From contig WHVY01000001.1 of NCBI GenBank assembly GCA_022266195.1, positions 806,001-870,000 of the forward strand: a stretch of 64,000 bases of DNA, read 5' to 3'. Every line of letters starts with the position of its first letter. Positions within the stretch are counted from its first letter, which is position 1. The notes under the pieces were generated by a model. The model was not told the origin of the DNA, made no database searches, and saw nothing but the letters and a program-made list of their open reading frames with translations. The position numbers were made by a program, and so were the translations under genes. This document shows, in pieces, positions 1 to 13,800 of this stretch. The DNA comes from Tetranychus cinnabarinus (lineage: Eukaryota; Arthropoda; Arachnida; Trombidiformes; Tetranychidae).

Positions 1-3000
1 TGTATATTCTTGTTCAACATTATCTTCAAACTAATATTGTTATTAAGGTTGACTTGGCTACTGTAATGATGATAAAGATTTGACCATCACAGGATAAAGT
101 GACATTCATTATCGGTTGGTCAACATGAGTTTCAAATGTACCTTCAGTTGTCCATTCCTTGCTTGACTCGAGTCCATTAAAAGTGACTGTTATAATATTC
201 ATCATTATTATCATTGTCAACAAGCTAATGTCATCAATTTATCATAAGATAATGTTCAATGAAAAGTGGAATAATTAATGGACAGAATCATCATGCAATC
301 CTTTTCTGGTTAAAAAACCAAATGTTGACATTTCCTTTCTTATACAAGAAATGATTGAAAATGAGATTTCATTTCAACTTTTATTCTGTTAAGGTTTGAA
401 TTGTTGATCAGTCACAATCGACAGTTAAATTGATTGAAGCAATTTAGTTGATCAGCTTGATCGAGTTGATCTTCAATTAAACATTTAAACACTTTAAACG
501 GATTTCAAGTTTGATGGGAAAAGAGCGTAAAAATAGAAAAGTGTTTTAAGATATTTTCCTTGGAGTTACTTTTATCTTATTTTTCCAAGTTATTCGTCCA
601 TAAAGAAGGAGATTATCATTGTCAGATGATCAGTTTATCAACATTTCAGGTGAAGACGAAACTGAATGTTGAAAAGTTCAAGTTGAAAGATGAATGTCAA
701 CCCAACATGTCTTGACTTTTTAGTTTTCATTTTTTTCTTTCTTCTTCTTGTTCACTTTTTTACATCATTTTCATTTTACTTGATAATTATGTGAACTAAA
801 TTATGATCAACCTTTCATTTTAACCAGAACTTGATCAGTTTATTAAAAGAAATGAAAAGTTGAAAGTTAGACAAACATGAAACAAAAGAAGAGGTAAAAA
901 AAGGAAGAAAAGAGCAAAATTTTGATCGTTAATTAAGGACTAATCATAATCCATGCTTTAACAATCATTATATCAACTCAATTCTAGATGAAGATGGAAG
1001 ATGAAAAAAACGAGAAAAACTCTAATTAAACTTATTATCTTGATGAATCTTTTCTTGTACAACTATTAACTTTCACTCATTTTTAGGCCTTTCCCATCTC
1101 ATTTTTCACTTTCATCATCAACATGATAATCATGATTAACATGAATCAACCTCCGCCTAAGAATGTTGATTGGCAAAAGACAAAAGACAAATGACAAACA
1201 AATGCAAGAGTCGAAAATTCTGGTTCAATGTAAGTCAAGAAAAAAGATTTGAATGCTCAATGAATTGGCATGAAAGGCTAACCATTTCCTAAGAAATAAA
1301 GAATTTTTTTTGCTCAAAATCATTCATTTCAAAGAAATTTGAACGATGGAAAATGTTGAGCGATTTGTGAGAGAAAACTACAGAAGAGATTGAACATTGT
1401 TTAATTATTGATCAACTTTGGCAACAATTTCTATTCCTTTCGACACTCTTTCAGAATCTAAATTTGAACCATTAATTTGATTATTGATGTTGAATGGAGA
1501 AACCATTGGCAGATTAAGATGATAAACTGTTGGCTTTAATATCGGTTTACAGTGATTATATTGACTTTTTGTGGTCACCCAAAAAGGCCTTAATTTGTTT
1601 GCCTCACTGGATGATAATCACTCTCTTTTATCTCATCATTATCTTCCATGATGATGATCATGATTATGACCAGGAATATTATCATTCCTTCATCTTGTTC
1701 CCTGGTTCACTAAGTAAACCTAATTGGATCAATCATTGAACCCATAATAGCATATCTATTCAACCTGACTCGACAGAAGGAACTGATTGGTCAGTTTAAG
1801 GAAAACAACAATGAAAAAGAAGCAAAATAAAAAGAGAAACTCAAAGATAATATCTGAGAGTTTCATCTTGCAAGAAGAAGAAGAAGATGGATTCTTGATG
1901 ATGAAGATAGAGAAGAGGGAAAAGGATGAAACAAAAAAAGGGACAAAAAGCCAAAAGCAAAGTTCATCAGATATCATTTGAGACTTTACTTGATGGAGGA
2001 AACTGGAGAGGAAAATGAAGATAAAGATGAAGAAGAAGAAATGAAAAAGTCGAAAGTCTTTTATGTGTTATCAACAATAATTCAGAGTTGCCATGATAAG
2101 ACTGAAAGGAGAATGGAACAAGATTAAAGAAGAAAAAAGCTGAGATGTGAATTATTAAGAGTCGAGTCTTTATCGTCATCATTTGGGTTAACATTGAAAT
2201 TGGACAATTTTTACTGTCATTTGATAAAATAATGTCGAGATTATCGTCTTGTATTTTCATCAGGAAATGCAACTGAAAACTTTTCTTCATTCGTTGAATG
2301 GTTATGATGATTCTGAAGATAATGTTAAAGATGAGAGGAGAAGAAAAAAAAGGTTTATTCTGTTGAAAGGATGACAAGATGATGAATGGATGGAAGAGGG
2401 TTTGTCAAGACTCTTGAAGACAAAAACTGATCAAATACAGATTATTTGTTCATTTGTTTTAACCTTTAAACCAAGGATTGGAGAGAAGAGACAAAAAGTA
2501 AAAGATTGTGACAATTAAATTATCGCTTAAACAATTGGCAAGGAAAAGCATTGAAACTGAGAAACTCTTTAACAAATGTATTAACGTTTGATCAATCAAT
2601 CATGAAGAGTGGAAAGGAAAACATTGGAAATCTTTTAAATCAACATTTCGCTTTCAAATGGGCATTAAAATGACCGCAAGTATCGAGGATATTTCCATGA
2701 ATTTTAACAGGGCAAAGTATCAAATTAAAAGTATCGCATATCTGATGCATCTCAAGATAATCTCAATGGTTTTACTTTACATTTTGTTTCGCATTTTAAC
2801 CCATTAAACTAATATCTGATGCAAATTTAATGATCATTATGATGAGCTGATAAAAGTTGAGGCTCAATTTTATTCACCCTTTTATTGGTCTTAATTCAGT
2901 TTACCTTTTATAATCTGATTAAAGGTTGCTTGGTAAAATATTGATAGAAAAATCCATAAAAATCTCAAATTCTGATCATTGATTACTTGAAATTGCCAAA

Positions 3001-3370
3001 TGAATAGCAATGCACCTTTTCGCAAAATTTTAGCTTCTTGTTAGTTTAGTGATCAACTTGTTTCTGAACGCTTCAACGATTCAAGAAATGTTTTTTAGAT
3101 AATACTTCAAGACAACGTTTTTTTGGGTGAACATGAAATATCAGCAAAAGTAATTTTATTGTTGAAACAAAACTCGAAAGTTGAAACAGAATTGAAAAGA
3201 TTTTGGAAATGAACTGAAGAAGGGAATCTATCTTACTCATTCTTAAATGATAAGGAAAAGGTCAGAAATTGCCTTAAAGTGTTTTATCTAATGTAGTTTC
3301 GTAGCTTGAATCCGATACGATTCGCATAATTTGATAATCATCTAACGTAAAATTGAATAAAGAGAAGTAC
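1..3370. other. gene-free AT-rich stretch
   Basis: Open frames here are short, low-complexity (runs of Lys/Glu or Ser/Phe from purine/pyrimidine tracts), and often begin at non-ATG codons. I see no conserved domain, splice-bounded exon, tRNA-like fold or transposon terminus. It may be intergenic or a large intron of the minus-strand gene whose first coding exon lies at 26554-26767; the sequence does not decide. Confidence 0.5.
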
Positions 3371-3920
3371 CGGGCGTTTTTTTCATTTTACGCCTTTTTG
3401 CAGGCATAAATCTTGAACGGTTAGTGCTACAGACCTCAGACTGAACCATATGCTTATTCAGATTGAACAACCATAAGTTCATACGCTCAAGGTTATTCAA
3501 GGTCAATCATAATTGACATTGGAAGATCGTTTTCTGAAACTACAGAATTTTTCAGATCAGTTAATGTTAGTCACATGTTCATAACTCTTACCATTGGACA
3601 GATAAATGAATTTTTCCTGAATACCGATTGCTTAACTGAATTGTATTTAATCACTCATATCCTTTAGCCAGTATGATTTATGAGCATGTGACTAACATTA
3701 TCGGGTCGGAAAATTTGCCGTTTCAGAAAATGATCTTCCAATGTCAATTAGAGGTCAAATAAAGAATTGACCTTGAATAACCTTGAGCGTATGAACTTAT
3801 GGTTGTTCAATCTGGATAAGCATATGGTTCAGTCTGAGGTCTGTAGCACTAGCCATGAGTAATTCCGTGACCATTCCGATTTTTGCTTACAAGAAGGCGT
3901 AAAATGAATCATCTTTTGCG
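3371..3920. mobile_element. foldback (long terminal inverted repeat) MITE-like element
   Basis: The left arm (about 3371-3584) and right arm (about 3678-3920) are inverted copies around a loop of about 93 bases. The stretch 3419-3540 matches the reverse complement of 3721-3856 nearly base for base, apart from scattered substitutions and an indel of about 14 bases beside a TTGACC-containing repeat. The outer ends share CATTTTACGCC on the left and its complement on the right. No coding capacity is visible. This fits a non-autonomous foldback DNA transposon. I could not define a target-site duplication, so the exact ends and superfamily are open. Confidence 0.75.
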
Positions 3921-3959
3921 TGTCATTTTTTGTAATTGCAAACTTCATAAGATTGGTTT

Positions 3960-4283
3960 ATGTTTATTACATGGCTATATGGCGACCATAATTGGCACAT
4001 AGTTAATTGTTTAATAATAAATGATTATAAAATGAGAGATCTCAAGTTTGGTTACCGGATCAAGATTCGATTTGCAAATAAAGTAGATCTTGAAGCTCTA
4101 TCGGATAATGTCAACGAATCTGGATCTCTTAAACGTGCTGATTGGTACAAAAGACTGCCAAATGATGCTGTGCTAGTGCTAATTATAATTCTCCGTGCTA
4201 GTTCTCCTGTTAATCAGGTTACATTAGGAAATTTCATTTTTCCTAAATCTGAAAATGCTGACTTTATCAACAACAGCTGTTGA
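3960..4283 (+). other. possible coding relic, unrecognised
   Basis: An ATG-initiated frame of 107 codons is less low-complexity than its surroundings; its middle has mixed charged, aromatic and Gly residues and locally higher GC. I recognise no family. It lies just outside the right arm of the foldback element. A second protein-like frame runs on the opposite strand at 4336-4563, starting from a GTG codon. Either could be an exon or a decayed gene fragment; chance cannot be excluded. Confidence 0.2.
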
Positions 4284-7196
4284 AAATAAGTCATAAGTGG
4301 ACATTACTGATATGGATATGATATGTAAAGTTATGCTATTGATCTATCAATACGGTAAAAACAAGAACAGAACTGCATATCACCATCAAAAAGTTGTAGA
4401 AAATCATAACGTTCAAAGGTTTTCCGTCGAATCTGCCTAAGCCCAAAATTTTTGCAGAATACACGCGATGCAAATGGTGATCGGAATCGAAACAGATGAA
4501 TTCAGGAGCAGCCAATTTTCTACCCTCGCTTCTATAAAAACAAATTTTTCTATTCTTTATCACTTACCTTTTTTCGCTATATATTAATTTTAATTATTTA
4601 ATGAATTGATAAAACTTGCAATGTTGAGTCGAAGCAAAAATTAGCTTTTCATTTTGAAAATGACTGTTTTGGAGGAAATTTGTTTTATTCAAGTCGACAA
4701 CAGAACACAATTCATCTGTAAAATGTCTAAACCAATTGTAATAATAAAAATTTACATAATTGTTACCGTAAATTGTTGATTCTTTGACAGATTCTTTGAT
4801 TTCTTCACCAAAATTCTAATTCAGTTTCATTTTTTCCTTCTATCCTCAACAAAAACATTTTCAACCAAATGTAAAGAGAATCGAGAAAAATAACGAAATA
4901 AAATTATCTTGTTATCATTATCATATTAATAACAATATCGGTTAAACAGTAAAATGTCATAAACATGAGAATCACAATTTGAATAAAATTATCATTTTAT
5001 TAGTATTATATTTCCCACTCATTGAGGTTGCCTGTAATAATGAATGGTAAAAAGTGTTGTCCAGAGAAGAAAAAAATTGTTTACTCATTGAATTATAATT
5101 AATTGCAAATTAATTAACTCATCAGTTAAGGTCAACCATTTTCTTTGCTTCTTTTTACGTTGATTAATCAACTTTTTTGTTCACACATTTTTTGGGACTC
5201 TTTTTGTTTCCACTTTAATGTTTCCACTTTGATCAATGAAAGATTAATTATCGCAAAGGTTAATCGTTTGATAATCAATTGTTAATCAATATTGAGTCTG
5301 TCAATGGACAGTGTTAATTGTTGTCAATAGCTTCTTCAGTCGTTTATCAAATTAACATTGATTTACTTTACAATTGGCATTATTGGTGAGAAGATGAGAA
5401 GACAAAAAATGGAGAAAAGTCTTTTCTCGATTCTTCATTTCTTTCAGTGTTTGGTCATCAAAATGACAATGATAATGATTTTGATGGTCAACAAAAAACT
5501 GTTTTTGTTGCCTAAAATGAGGTTCAAATTAGGTTCACTTGGAGTGAACAAAAGTGTAAAACAATTTAATAAATTGCTGATGTTAAACAGTTTCAGAAGT
5601 TTTTTTTATTCCAATTCTGTTCACAATTTTACTCACAATTTATTAGCTTGTTAATCAGAGAGACAAAAGTGGAAAGAAAAGGCAATGAATGAATCACTCT
5701 GAATGTGAGTTTAAAAAAATTGTTAAATTTTCTTTTCTTTTCTCTTCTTCTTTTCTCCTGAATGATGAACAACGGGAAGAACCATCAACATGATGAAAGT
5801 AAAAGTTATTCTTGGCTTTGCCCTGATAACATTTGAAAAGATGATGAAGACGGAAAAGGACAAGAAAAAGGCGAAACAAAGGATGATGAAGATGAGAAGG
5901 ATGAAAGGCGAGAAAGTCAAGAATCAATGTTGGATGTTAAACAATGATAAATGGAGGGAGAAAAGTCTTCAATTGAAGGTAAAGAAATGAAGATGAAGAT
6001 GTAAATGGTTGACATTAAAATAGAAAAGACGAAAATCGAAAATTTTGAACATTTCTTGTTTTTCCATCATTTCGAGTAAATTCATCTTTTCATTTTCATT
6101 TCTTTTCCACTCTCATTTCCAGTTGATTTGTTTTAATGATGATTGTTTACCATTAAAAATCAATTCCTCAACAATTCGTAATCATTATTAAAACTATTAT
6201 TATCGCTATTATTACAACTTTTTATAAGCATTCCCTGTAAATGATAAAGTGTCAGTAGCATTGGAATGAAAAGTTTGGAAGAAACAAAAAAGAGAAAAAA
6301 TAAAATTCTTTTTCTTCTTGTTTTTACCTTCAACTTTTCCTTTCTTTTTCTTCTTCTTCTTCTTTTTCTTGATTTTTCCCTTTTCTGTCACAGTTGAACA
6401 TTGAAAGATCTGAATTGAGGAATAAAAATTTTCTGGTTAACACCATAAATCAATGTAATAATACTGGAAACGAAGTGAAGGAAAGAGGAAAAGTAAATGG
6501 AAAGAAATGCTTCTTTGCTTACATCTTGTGCTTCGATTCAAAGTTATCGTTAGTTTTGTTAAATGATTAACAATCCAATGGTACAATAGCTTATTCACGC
6601 CCAATAAATATACGCTCAACTTATTTGTATCTTATCATCTTGATCACCATCATTATCATCATCATCTCCTCCATTATGTTCACACCTTGTTTCGATCCCT
6701 TTAGATGTTGGCCAAAAAAGGAATCCCAAAGCATTCAGATTATCTTCATGTTAATTCCCTGTTGACCTTTTCTCTGCTTTTTGCTTCATTGTCAATCAAC
6801 GATTTTCATGACTTTCTTTTTTATTCATCTCATTAATTAACGAAAAAATTTCGATTTTAATTGTTCTAAAGTGTTGACATTTGTGTAAAGAATTTCATGG
6901 AAAAGTCAACTTTTTTATCTAAACTTGATAATTTTACTGCATCTCAATGCAACATCAAATGTTGCTCTTGGTACTTTTCATGATTTGCTGATTTACTCTA
7001 TGAAATGAAATTCTTGTTGAGTTACGTCAACTGATAAAACTGCTAAGTTATCAATCAAGTTATGATCACTTTACTTCTGGCTCATCATTTATTGTAACCA
7101 AGTTTAGACAAAAGTTTGTCAGAACCTGAAATGCTGATAAAGTCAACTGAATGGCTTGAACGAGTCAAGGCTTAAAGTTATTCGGGATCAACATTT
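4284..7196. other. gene-free AT-rich stretch with simple repeats
   Basis: Purine- and pyrimidine-rich tracts dominate, for example TTC/TTTC-rich sequence near 6340-6370 and GAT/ATG-rich sequence near 5790-5990. The frames across them are translations of these tracts. No gene is supported. Confidence 0.5.
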
Positions 7197-7815
7197 GCAG
7201 CAATATAAATGAACATTGCTTTATTTTTAGTGAATTAAGAGGATTGAATGGAACGGATTGAGCTAAGCTATTTTATTTCCAACTTAATTTTGGCGAAAAA
7301 TGAAAAAAATTAAACAAAATAATCTGTATTTTCATGATCATTTTGTATACCAGGCTCATATGTTAGTAATGATTGCAAGAAAATCCTCAAAACGAATCGT
7401 CAATCGAATTTTCGCATTAATATTTTTTTCTAATTAGCATCCAGCAACTTTCTGAAAATCTGCGGCAATTCATGTTTCCTGAAATACTTGATTTTGCATT
7501 CAGGGAAATAACATGAAACTATGTGAACATATTGCTGATTTCTGATGTGTTAGAGTTATGATTTAAACCATTTTTCATTTTACATGTTTTCTGTAATCTG
7601 ATGAATTTTAATGAAACATTAAATGAGGAATGAACGCTTGAAATTGTTCTGCAAAAAATGTGCGAAGTCGACAGTCAGCATGCTGAGGTCATCGAGGTTC
7701 ATCAGTTGTGGTTGAATGATTGATTCTCATCATTTCTTTTGAAAACAGTTTAACTCAAGCCATTCAATATAATCCTCTTAACTCACTCGAGTAGAGCAAT
7801 ATTCATTTATATCAG
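7197..7815. repeat. degenerate foldback element
   Basis: About 75 bases at 7199-7275 pair with the reverse complement of about 7740-7815. They share blocks such as ATATAAATGAA, TTAAGAGGATT and GAATGG in the same order, at roughly 75-80 per cent identity by eye with small indels. About 460 bases lie between the arms and show no coding signal. This is consistent with an old inverted-repeat transposon remnant unrelated in sequence to the one at 3371-3920. Confidence 0.5.
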
Positions 7816-10800
7816 ACTCATTCCAACTCGAACCATTGTATAATTGTTTTTGCATTATAACTACAACAAGAAACTGATTAAACCAGAAAAAAACTGGTTC
7901 ATCATCGACTACAAAATATCAATTTGTAGCAGTATCTACACTGTACTTGTACACCAAATACAACCTGTCGGAAGAAATTATGTTTTTGTAAATTAATTAT
8001 CTTCTTTATAAATTTAAATTGATTTGAATTTTTCGGTCGAAACATTTGAGGTAAGACAAAATAGCTTAAACCACCTCAGATTCAAGATTTCTTGAAGTAA
8101 GCAGAAACAAATTAAGCTGGTTTTCAATTCTGTTAATGATTTCTTGGGAGTTTTTCGCGTCAAATCCACCTACATGTACAAATTAGGATTCACAGTTGAA
8201 AGATTGTTCGTTGGATGTTTTTTCATGGATGAGATGAATCTCTAGGTGTTTAATTGCCTATCACCATAAAATAGTTTATTATTGAAGCGTTACAATTTTG
8301 TGCCATTTCCTTACAAAGGTTACTTGTTTTTTTATTTTTAGCTTTTGTCCGAAATGCAAAAATGTTAGAGAAGAATTAATTTAATTTCGAAATCAACACA
8401 CAAATTTTCAAGAGAAAAAGTTTCAAAGAAAAGGCCATTTTGCCTATTCCTGACATCACCTAACTAAAGTTGTTATAATCCTAATAAACTGAAGTGTTGA
8501 AATTCGTTAAAAAAATGATTGAACATTGAATCAAAAGACATTACAAAAGTAACAAAACAGTCGCATTAAAAAAGCTGATTAAAGTTATGACTTTGATTCG
8601 AAGCTAATAAAAGTTTAAACGGGAAAAGAGTTGAACCTATTTTTGCTTAACCTGCAAGAAAGGTTGAACAACAAATTTGCTCTCATGATTAACCCTGTTT
8701 CATAAGCAATTTGCTTTCTTCACTAATAATATCAATCAACAGTTTGATTACCCATTTGGCTCTAAAATTAATCTCCTAAATTATTCAATTCTCAATTAAC
8801 ATAACTAATGCGCCAAAGTAACCCAGCAAAGAAACGAAACAAGAAAAGGAAAGGAAAAAAAATGAACATGAAATAATCAAAGTTATCACGAAAGCAGCAA
8901 AAAGCAGCAAAAAAGTTCTCGCAAAAACAAGCAAAGGATTGAACCATTTAAGTATACTTTAAAGTTGACAAATCAGCAAACAATAAATCAACAATAATGT
9001 AACACAATAATAATCATTAATCAACAACAATTTGGTTAAATATTTTCGTGTGTTTGCCAACACTAAAAAGCACAGCACAAGAATAAAAACAACAAAAGGT
9101 AAACGAAGGACAACATTTACTATCAACTCGCAATTGCCGTTCCTTCCAGCAAATTAATTACTCTCAATAGATTAATGTTATTAATACAAAAATGGCAACA
9201 AAAGTTCGTATATTTTAATAAATAGAATAATAATAATTATCTCAATAATTATCTTCATAATTCTCATTATAACCATTATCAAAGTAGCAAGTAAAAAGAT
9301 CGATACTAATGAGTTTCTTCACTTGTTCAACTTTTCCCTCTCAATCTTTTCATGTTTTTTTCCCTTTACTCTTCATACTTTCACATTTGGTTCCACAAAA
9401 TTTGGATAAAACTGTTTTTTTTCATCTTTTTTTGCTGCTCATGAAAATTCGGTTCAACTTTTGTCTTTCCTTTTTCAACGGCAAATCCTAATAAACGATA
9501 AGCAAACACACAAAAAGATTCCATGAGCCATGAAAAATCACCATCAATCAACTTGGTATTATATCATTACTAAATGTATCACTCACTATCTGAAACAGGG
9601 AAAAGGAAAAAGGCTGAAAGAAGAAAAAAAATGTTGAATAGAACCAATATTAACATTCTTATTATCGAAAAAGGTTCAATGTATTCAAATGGATATAACA
9701 TGAGCTAAGGTTATCGATGAAACATTTCAATCATTTCAAGGTTCGTTCTTCGTCTTCAACTTCTTTGGGTTAATCAACTTAAAAACTGGTTCCTTTTCAA
9801 ACTTGATAATGTTTACAGTCAAGAAAACAAATGTTTGGAATTTTGAATAAACTCATTTTCAGAACTTTCTCAATCCTTCATATCTTTACTGTTTGTCTTT
9901 GTCATTATTTTAACAGGAAAATGTTTTCCCAAAAATAAGAAAAATTTGGTAAATTAAAATGAGGCAAAAAAGAGATTAAAAAGTTGAACCAAAATTCTGA
10001 TCATGAAGAGAAAAAAAAGATAAAAGCTCAGAATTTTCATTAAAAAAAGTTCATTTTTTGTAGAAAGAAATTTTCTGCAGAACAGTTCATTTTCAAGCAT
10101 CTTGTTAATGAATGGATTTTCAAGTTTGATTCAAAACTCTTCATTGAATATTCGGTTTGGACAATTGCAAGTGAACTCTTGTTGGATGGAAATAACATGG
10201 TAATAACATTTTCTTTTCTCTGTTATCATCATTATTAATGGATCAAATTATCAGTTCTGGTAATAATTCTTATTGACACTTTCAACATTTGCAAATAATA
10301 CATTTTCAGAGTTTCTCCTGCTTTTCCTTTTTCCTCATGCAATTCCTTTTTCCATCCTTTCACATGAAAACTCGAGTGTTCAATTGATGTGAAGGATTAT
10401 TGAAGCTTAAATGAATTTGAAGATGTAAAAATATTCAAAGTTGAGGAAACAAGATTATTACTCAGTCCATGATACATTTGAATTTAAATGAGAGAAAAGT
10501 GCATGATAACAATTTTCATGGAACTCTCAATGGAATCAAATTGTACCATTCTGATTGTCGTTTTGATTTTTCCTTTTTTCTCTCTTTATTTCCTTCTATT
10601 CAACTTGATTTGAGTAAATGTTAACACACTTGTGATGATAATAATAGCTTGAAACTGTGAACAAGTTTCTTGTTTCAATCGGCAGCCTGGGAAGGAATGC
10701 AAGGAAAAGAAAGAAAAAGAAAAATCTTTTTTTCTCTTCTCCCAAGTTCCAAAACTGTTTCTCATCAAACTGTATCCTCTGTTTATCCTCATGTTGATGG

Positions 10801-13800
10801 TTAAACCCTTAAAGGCAAAACTGTCATGATTATGAATAAAGTAAAAGAATCGAAAGAGAATTAACTTTTTGCTTTGTTTTCGCTTAATATTTACTTTATG
10901 TTTTCTTGCTAATAACTGGAGTTGGAGCTGTGCTCGGATCAAGTCAAATGATTACGGATTTTGGGTTAAGGATAAAGGCCTGGAAGGATGTGAGTTTTGG
11001 GTGTTCAAGAGGATGAAGAGGATGAAATTTAAGTGACAAAAAAGTGAAATGAAAAAGAACGAGAAAAGGAAGAAAAACTCGAAATTGACAGATGACGATT
11101 ACGATGAAGATGATGATGGAAATGAATTATTTGCCTTTTTGTGTAAATATATATTGAACTATGAAAATTGTTGAAGATGATGATAACCAGAAAGAGGTTT
11201 CTCTCTGTCACTTTTATTTTCACTGATCCATCAAATGTTGGGGTCAATTGAGGCAAGAAAAGGTTTACTCAACATTCAGTCCAAGATTCCTTTTCAGATA
11301 GCCTTTTATTCAATAATATTATTCTGGGTTGAATGTAGAAAAGAGAGAAAAGAGTAACTTTTTTCTTCTGTTATTGTTGTTCAACCAAAAATTCGTCAAG
11401 TTATCAGGCTTTCTTCTTCATCATCCATTTCACGGGAAATGTACATTTTTTAATAGGCAAACCTCTTCTATTTTTCAGTAAACATTGGTTTGCTCTTGGA
11501 ATCAACCATCCAAGATAAGATTCACTTGCAAAGTTAATCATGATGAAATGTTCAGACCAAGATACAACTTTGATCAAAGTATTCTTATTGTTGATACAAA
11601 ATCTTCAATTTTGTAACGAATCCAGTAAAAGATGAAAAATTTGCTCTATTGATATGTAAAGTGTAACACGACAACTTTAGATTAATTTGTTCAGATTGAA
11701 ATGTATCGAGCAAACGTCAACGCTTTTCATCAACCTTGTTAACTTGGATTCCATTGCTTTCAAGTTTTATTCCCAAACTCAAATAGCTTTTTAATGTTTA
11801 TCTCAACTTTTATGATCTATTGACTCGATCGACCCTTAGCTTTTCAGGGGTTTTTCTGTTAATTTGAATTTTCATTTTCTATTGTAAAAGCATACCATTG
11901 GGATAATATTTACTGGCTGCGGTTTCACTTCGAGGAATACGTTTCTCGAGTAATATCTCATGTCCAAATGTAATCTCATCGATAAAGTTCTTATCCGATG
12001 AGAATACAAATGACAAATTAGCAAATCATAAGGTGAGATAACATGAAGAGTGAAACTGTTTTATACTGTTAGATGAGCACTTTAATCAACTTATTTTTTC
12101 GCTAATCGAAAATGAGAACGTTTTCTCTTCCAGAATCTCTTTTTTCAGTTCCATTAGTTCTGCAGTTTTAAGCTACGAGTGAAGCAAAAGACGACGAAAG
12201 AGGTAAAAAATGGTGAAAGCAATTCTGTTTGTCTCTGTGTGTGTATTGAATGTGATTTATTGATATGATATCTGGATGATTATGAGGAAAATGGGAATTG
12301 GCTGTGAAAAGGAAATCACTTTTTTCTCTCTTCTTATTTCTCTATAAGTTCCAAGGAATCAAATTTAATTCTCCGATTTATGTATCAATTTATTGTTGTT
12401 CATATTCTTATTGGTATTAGTGGTAGTTACTGATGTGAAAGGTAAAGAGAAGTAAAAGAAAAGCGAACAAGAAGAGAAGCAAAAAAAGAGTTACAATTGA
12501 AAGGCTAACGAATATCACTCCCTGTTCCGGTTTGAATAAAGCCTTATATCCGTTGAGATTTCATTTGGATAATTCTCAGCTCTTAACTCGCCACTGGCCG
12601 TAACTTTACTGGTCAACATCTATATTTATCAGGCAAACTAATCTGGTAAATGATGAAGTAAAACCATTTCATTTGTAACTGGAAAAGTTGATCAATCAAT
12701 TCGAGAAACAACTCCAAATGGAAGGAAAAAAAATTTATTCAAAATCAAATGGCAAACTTGATCACTAAAGAGATTCAAAAATGATAGAAATCCAAATTTC
12801 GGAAAAGATTTAATTCTTAATCGCTAACGATTTAGTTTGTGCATGGAAACATGGAATCAACTGACAGGTAAAAATTGAATACTCTTAAGGTTATTGTTGT
12901 TGGCAAACTTATCACATAAAGTTATCTATTTTTGTGCTCCATTTTGCTTCATCTTGTTTGATATGGATGATGGTAGATGATGAGGGATGATAAATATTCA
13001 ATGAGAGGTTAAACCTGTTCTTGGTGTGTTTAGACTGTTGGAAAAGATGGAAGAAAATGTTTTCTCTTCGCTCAGTTAGTCAGGTTAATGGGACTCAATA
13101 CTTAATCTTGAAGGAGAAGAAAAGTTTCAAGATGAAGAAGATGAAAAGATGCTGATGATTAGGGAACACACACACACACTGAAAATGAAAGGAAACCCAA
13201 AAATAAAGTGAAGATTGTTCATGTTAAATGGCTTGGGATTTACCTGGAAAAAAAGAGTTCTGATGAATCTCATGGATTCCTTTTTTTCTCTTTTCGTTTT
13301 CACCATTCATATTATTTCTTTTCTCTTCCTCTTCTTCCTCTTTTCTACCCATTTCATGATGATGGTGATGATGATAAACAAGGAAAGAAATGATGAGAAA
13401 AAAAACAAAGAATTGGAATAAAGGGAAAAAACATTTTCTTTTCAAGATTGTTTCACTGAGAAATAAGATGTGAATATTGATATTGGAATGAAGAATGAGA
13501 AAAATTGATTTCTTTCTCTTCTATTGACATGATAATTTATTCATATTCAACATTCTCCTACTTTCATGAACAATTAATTGAAACAATTTGTTTTCCTTCA
13601 TTTCGCTTCTCATCGATTCATTTTACTTTCAACTTTCAATGCGAATAATGTTTATTTAAATTGGATCGTTTTTTTGGTCCAAAAAGTTGACTTTCTATTT
13701 TTACTTCAAGTTTAGCATTTAAAACAGATTCGTTGAGCAAAGGAAAGGAAAAAAAGTTCTGATTGTTGAATAAACTCATCTTTTATCAATGACAATAAAA

